Below are positions 62,196 to 64,000 of a DNA stretch of 64,000 bases, piece after piece (the first letter of the stretch is position 1; the number at the start of each line of letters is the position of its first letter). The position numbers and the translations under genes are program-made. The notes below the pieces were generated by a model, which saw only the letters and a program-made list of their open reading frames with translations, did not search any database and was not told the origin of the DNA. This DNA comes from Blautia luti (lineage in GTDB: Bacteria; Bacillota; Clostridia; Lachnospirales; Lachnospiraceae): contig NZ_AP028156.1 of the NCBI RefSeq assembly GCF_033096465.1, positions 298,501 to 362,500 of the forward strand, in the 5' to 3' direction.

Positions 62196-63443
62196 ATGGC
62201 AAATACATTAAAAAAAATGATGAAGCAGCATAAAAAGAAAAAGCTGGCAGCAGAAAGAGCCAGACTTGCCAGGCTTCAGGGGAAACCGGCAGGCAATCAT
62301 CAGGATGATTATGCGGCCAGATTATCCAGGCATAAAAGAAAGGTACTGAAAAAAACTGTATTTACAGTAGCTGTTATTGTGGCGGCTGTTACAGGAATCA
62401 CTTTCTATGTGGAAAAAAGAAGCTATCACAATTATAAGGTGGTACAGTCCAGTGAACAGGAGGATGTAGTTTCTACCAGTTATCTGGAGATGGACGGTGA
62501 TATTCTACGTTACAGTCCGGATGGGGTTTCGCTGGTTTCTGACAGTATGAGCACTATCTGGAGCGAGAATTATCAGATGCAGAATCCTGTGGCTGATGTA
62601 AACGGAACCCACGCAGTGATCGCAGATAAAGATGGTACTGCACTGGAAATCTACGACAAATCCGGGAAAACAGGAAGTATTACAACTTCATACAGTATTG
62701 TGAAGGCAAAAGTGTCCAAAAGCGGAGTGGTGGCTGCCATTCTGGACGGCGGAGATGATACCTGGATTGATTTTTACAGTACTGATGGAAGCCTGATCGC
62801 CGAGAACCAGACGAAAGTGGATGATCCGGGATATCCTATGGATGTGGCGCTTTCGGATGATGGTGTGATCATGATGGTTACGTATCAGTTTGTAGAAGGC
62901 AGTGATACCACAAGTTATGTGGCATTTTATAATTTCGGGGATGTGGGCCAGAATGAGGATGACAGAATTGTCAGTGGTTATAAATACGAGGGCGTGGTAA
63001 TACCGCAGATCCAGTATCTGAGCAATAACCGCTCTGTAGCACTGAAGGACAATGGCTTTACTATTTATCAGGGAAGCCAGATCCCGAAGGAAGTAAAAAC
63101 AGTAGAAACTGATAAAGAGATTGTCAGCACTTTCTATGATGATGACATGATCGGTATGGTGTTCAAGAATGACAGCAAAGATAAGCAGTATACGATGGAA
63201 GTTTACACCACAGAGGGGAAACTGAAGTTCAAACAGGATTTCAATATTCCTTATACAACGATCAAACTCAGCGGTGGAAATATTCTCATGTATAACAGTT
63301 CCCAGATGTGTGTGATGAACAGCAGGGGAGTACAGAAATATATGGGATCTGTAGATGGAACGATCAAAGATTTCTTTAAGATCGGCTGGAACAGATACAT
63401 GCTTGTACTGGACAGCGGTGTAGATGTGATTAAACTCAGTTAG
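62196..63443 (+). CDS. DUF5711-like single-pass membrane protein with beta-propeller-like domain
   Basis: 415 residues. A basic N-terminus (MKQHKKKKLAAERARLARLQ) precedes a membrane helix at about 52-70 (TVFTVAVIVAAVTGITFYV) and a large outer beta-rich part with WD-like repeats (VISDKDG/AVIADKDGTALEIYDKSG, VVAAILDGGDDTWIDFYSTDG) forming a probable propeller. This matches DUF5711, often found next to a CvpA-family gene in Lachnospiraceae, as here (10-nt gap). An extended -10 (TGCTATAAT, about 62091) lies ahead of it. Function unknown. Confidence 0.78.
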   Translation: MANTLKKMMKQHKKKKLAAERARLARLQGKPAGNHQDDYAARLSRHKRKVLKKTVFTVAVIVAAVTGITFYVEKRSYHNYKVVQSSEQEDVVSTSYLEMDGDILRYSPDGVSLVSDSMSTIWSENYQMQNPVADVNGTHAVIADKDGTALEIYDKSGKTGSITTSYSIVKAKVSKSGVVAAILDGGDDTWIDFYSTDGSLIAENQTKVDDPGYPMDVALSDDGVIMMVTYQFVEGSDTTSYVAFYNFGDVGQNEDDRIVSGYKYEGVVIPQIQYLSNNRSVALKDNGFTIYQGSQIPKEVKTVETDKEIVSTFYDDDMIGMVFKNDSKDKQYTMEVYTTEGKLKFKQDFNIPYTTIKLSGGNILMYNSSQMCVMNSRGVQKYMGSVDGTIKDFFKIGWNRYMLVLDSGVDVIKLS

Positions 63444-63453
63444 GAGGAAAATA

Positions 63454-64000
63454 ATGACCTTGACATGGCTTGGAATTGTGGCAGCAGCCGGTCTTGCTTT
63501 TTCCTGCTGGCGAAGTTACAGAAGAGGGCTGATCCGCGAGGTGGTATCTCTGCTTCTGGTGTTCTTTTCTATGGGAGTAGTATGGTTTATCAATCCATAT
63601 GTGAACGAATTTATATGTGAAAATACCTCCATATATGAGAACGTACAGGAAAACTGCAGGCGTTTTGTAGAAGAAAAGGGGAATGAGTCCTCTTTTGTGT
63701 CCGGAGAAAATCAGAATACCGTGATCAATAACATGGAACTGCCACAGCTTCTGACAAATGGTCTGCTCAACAATAATACAGCAGAGGTTTATCAGTATCT
63801 GGCAGTAACTACATTTTCGGACTATATTGCACAGTATCTGGCAAGGATGGTAGTGAACGGAATTTCTTTTATGATTTCCTTTGTTCTGGCAACTCTGCTG
63901 ATCCGATGCATTACCTGGATGTTGAACCTGATCTCAAGACTCCCGATTATCAATGGGGTAAACAGGCTGGCAGGTGCATTTTTTGGAGCAGCCAAATATA
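63454..64000 (+). CDS. CvpA-family membrane protein (3' end cut by window edge)
   Basis: The first 182 residues are in the window. AGGAGG precedes the ATG. Hydrophobic segments at about 3-18, 26-47, 125-150 and the motif GLIREVVSLLLV, then RLPIINGVNRLAGAFFGAAK near the break, fit the CvpA family. CvpA-type proteins are linked with colicin V production, envelope stress and division-site lipoprotein systems. It is surely co-transcribed with the DUF5711-like gene. Confidence 0.85.
   Translation, partial: MTLTWLGIVAAAGLAFSCWRSYRRGLIREVVSLLLVFFSMGVVWFINPYVNEFICENTSIYENVQENCRRFVEEKGNESSFVSGENQNTVINNMELPQLLTNGLLNNNTAEVYQYLAVTTFSDYIAQYLARMVVNGISFMISFVLATLLIRCITWMLNLISRLPIINGVNRLAGAFFGAAKY

Overview
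The window looks like chromosomal DNA from a strictly anaerobic, spore-forming Firmicute of the Lachnospiraceae, probably close to Blautia. This rests on moderate GC, strong AGGAGG ribosome sites, several families typical of that group (DUF6382-FHA, DUF5711, DUF6128, TIGR03905/TSCPD, class II GalT, split transketolase), sporulation genes (spoVG, yyaC) and a large Bacillus/Clostridium-type SRP RNA. No phage, insertion sequence or CRISPR array is visible. The genes read as core genome with a few accessory surface functions. Genus assignment is inference.

Layout. 1-4.1 kb: the end of a plant-glycan operon (GH31 alpha-xylosidase, cut by the left edge, and a GH127 beta-L-arabinofuranosidase). 4.3-13.8 kb: a Gram-positive Tad/Flp-like pilus locus with two A24 prepilin peptidases, TadZ-, TadA-, TadB- and TadC-like proteins, a Flp-like pilin, a DUF5702-like protein, two TadE-like pseudopilins and a DUF6382-FHA protein. 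A rhomboid protease follows from its own promoter. 14.4-18 kb: an orphan soluble histidine kinase, a HIT protein, an ECF-like sigma factor, MurG and a one-helix membrane protein. 18-23 kb: a palindrome-rich mobile-like repeat, a beta-CASP nuclease, a TSCPD protein, MTA/SAH nucleosidase, a small unknown protein and a methyltransferase. 23-30 kb: two large surface or secreted proteins around galT. 30-34 kb: AsnRS and an SbcD/SbcC-like pair.

34-42 kb: a minus-strand operon encoding a DnaD-like protein, a DnaC/DnaI-like helicase loader and PRPP synthetase. Just upstream lies a dense cluster of DnaA boxes. MurC, GlgC/GlgD and SpoVG follow. 42-50 kb: a coiled-coil/3D-domain cell-wall protein, an NrdG-type activase, a DUF6128-like protein, tRNA-Pro(CGG) and a 1322-residue modular surface protein with a tandem DNA repeat. 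50-57 kb: tadA, a MATE transporter, SRP RNA on the minus strand, phosphofructokinase, then dnaX-ybaB-recR and a LacI-type regulator. 57-60 kb: a non-oxidative pentose phosphate operon (TalC-like transaldolase plus split transketolase). 60-64 kb: the YyaC spore protease, a TM-LysM protein with an MPN-like N-terminus, a DUF5711-like protein and the start of a CvpA-family gene.

The most unusual items are: the DnaA-box cluster beside primosome genes; the pilus locus and its pseudopilin carrying a duplicated Cys/His module; the membrane LysM protein with a degenerate JAB/MPN-like domain; a recurrent FxxGE motif after the signal peptide of two unlinked surface proteins; a 143-bp element with 12-bp terminal inverted repeats; and promoter/terminator arrangements ahead of asnS and the transaldolase. 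All assignments come from reading motifs by eye; no database search was run.
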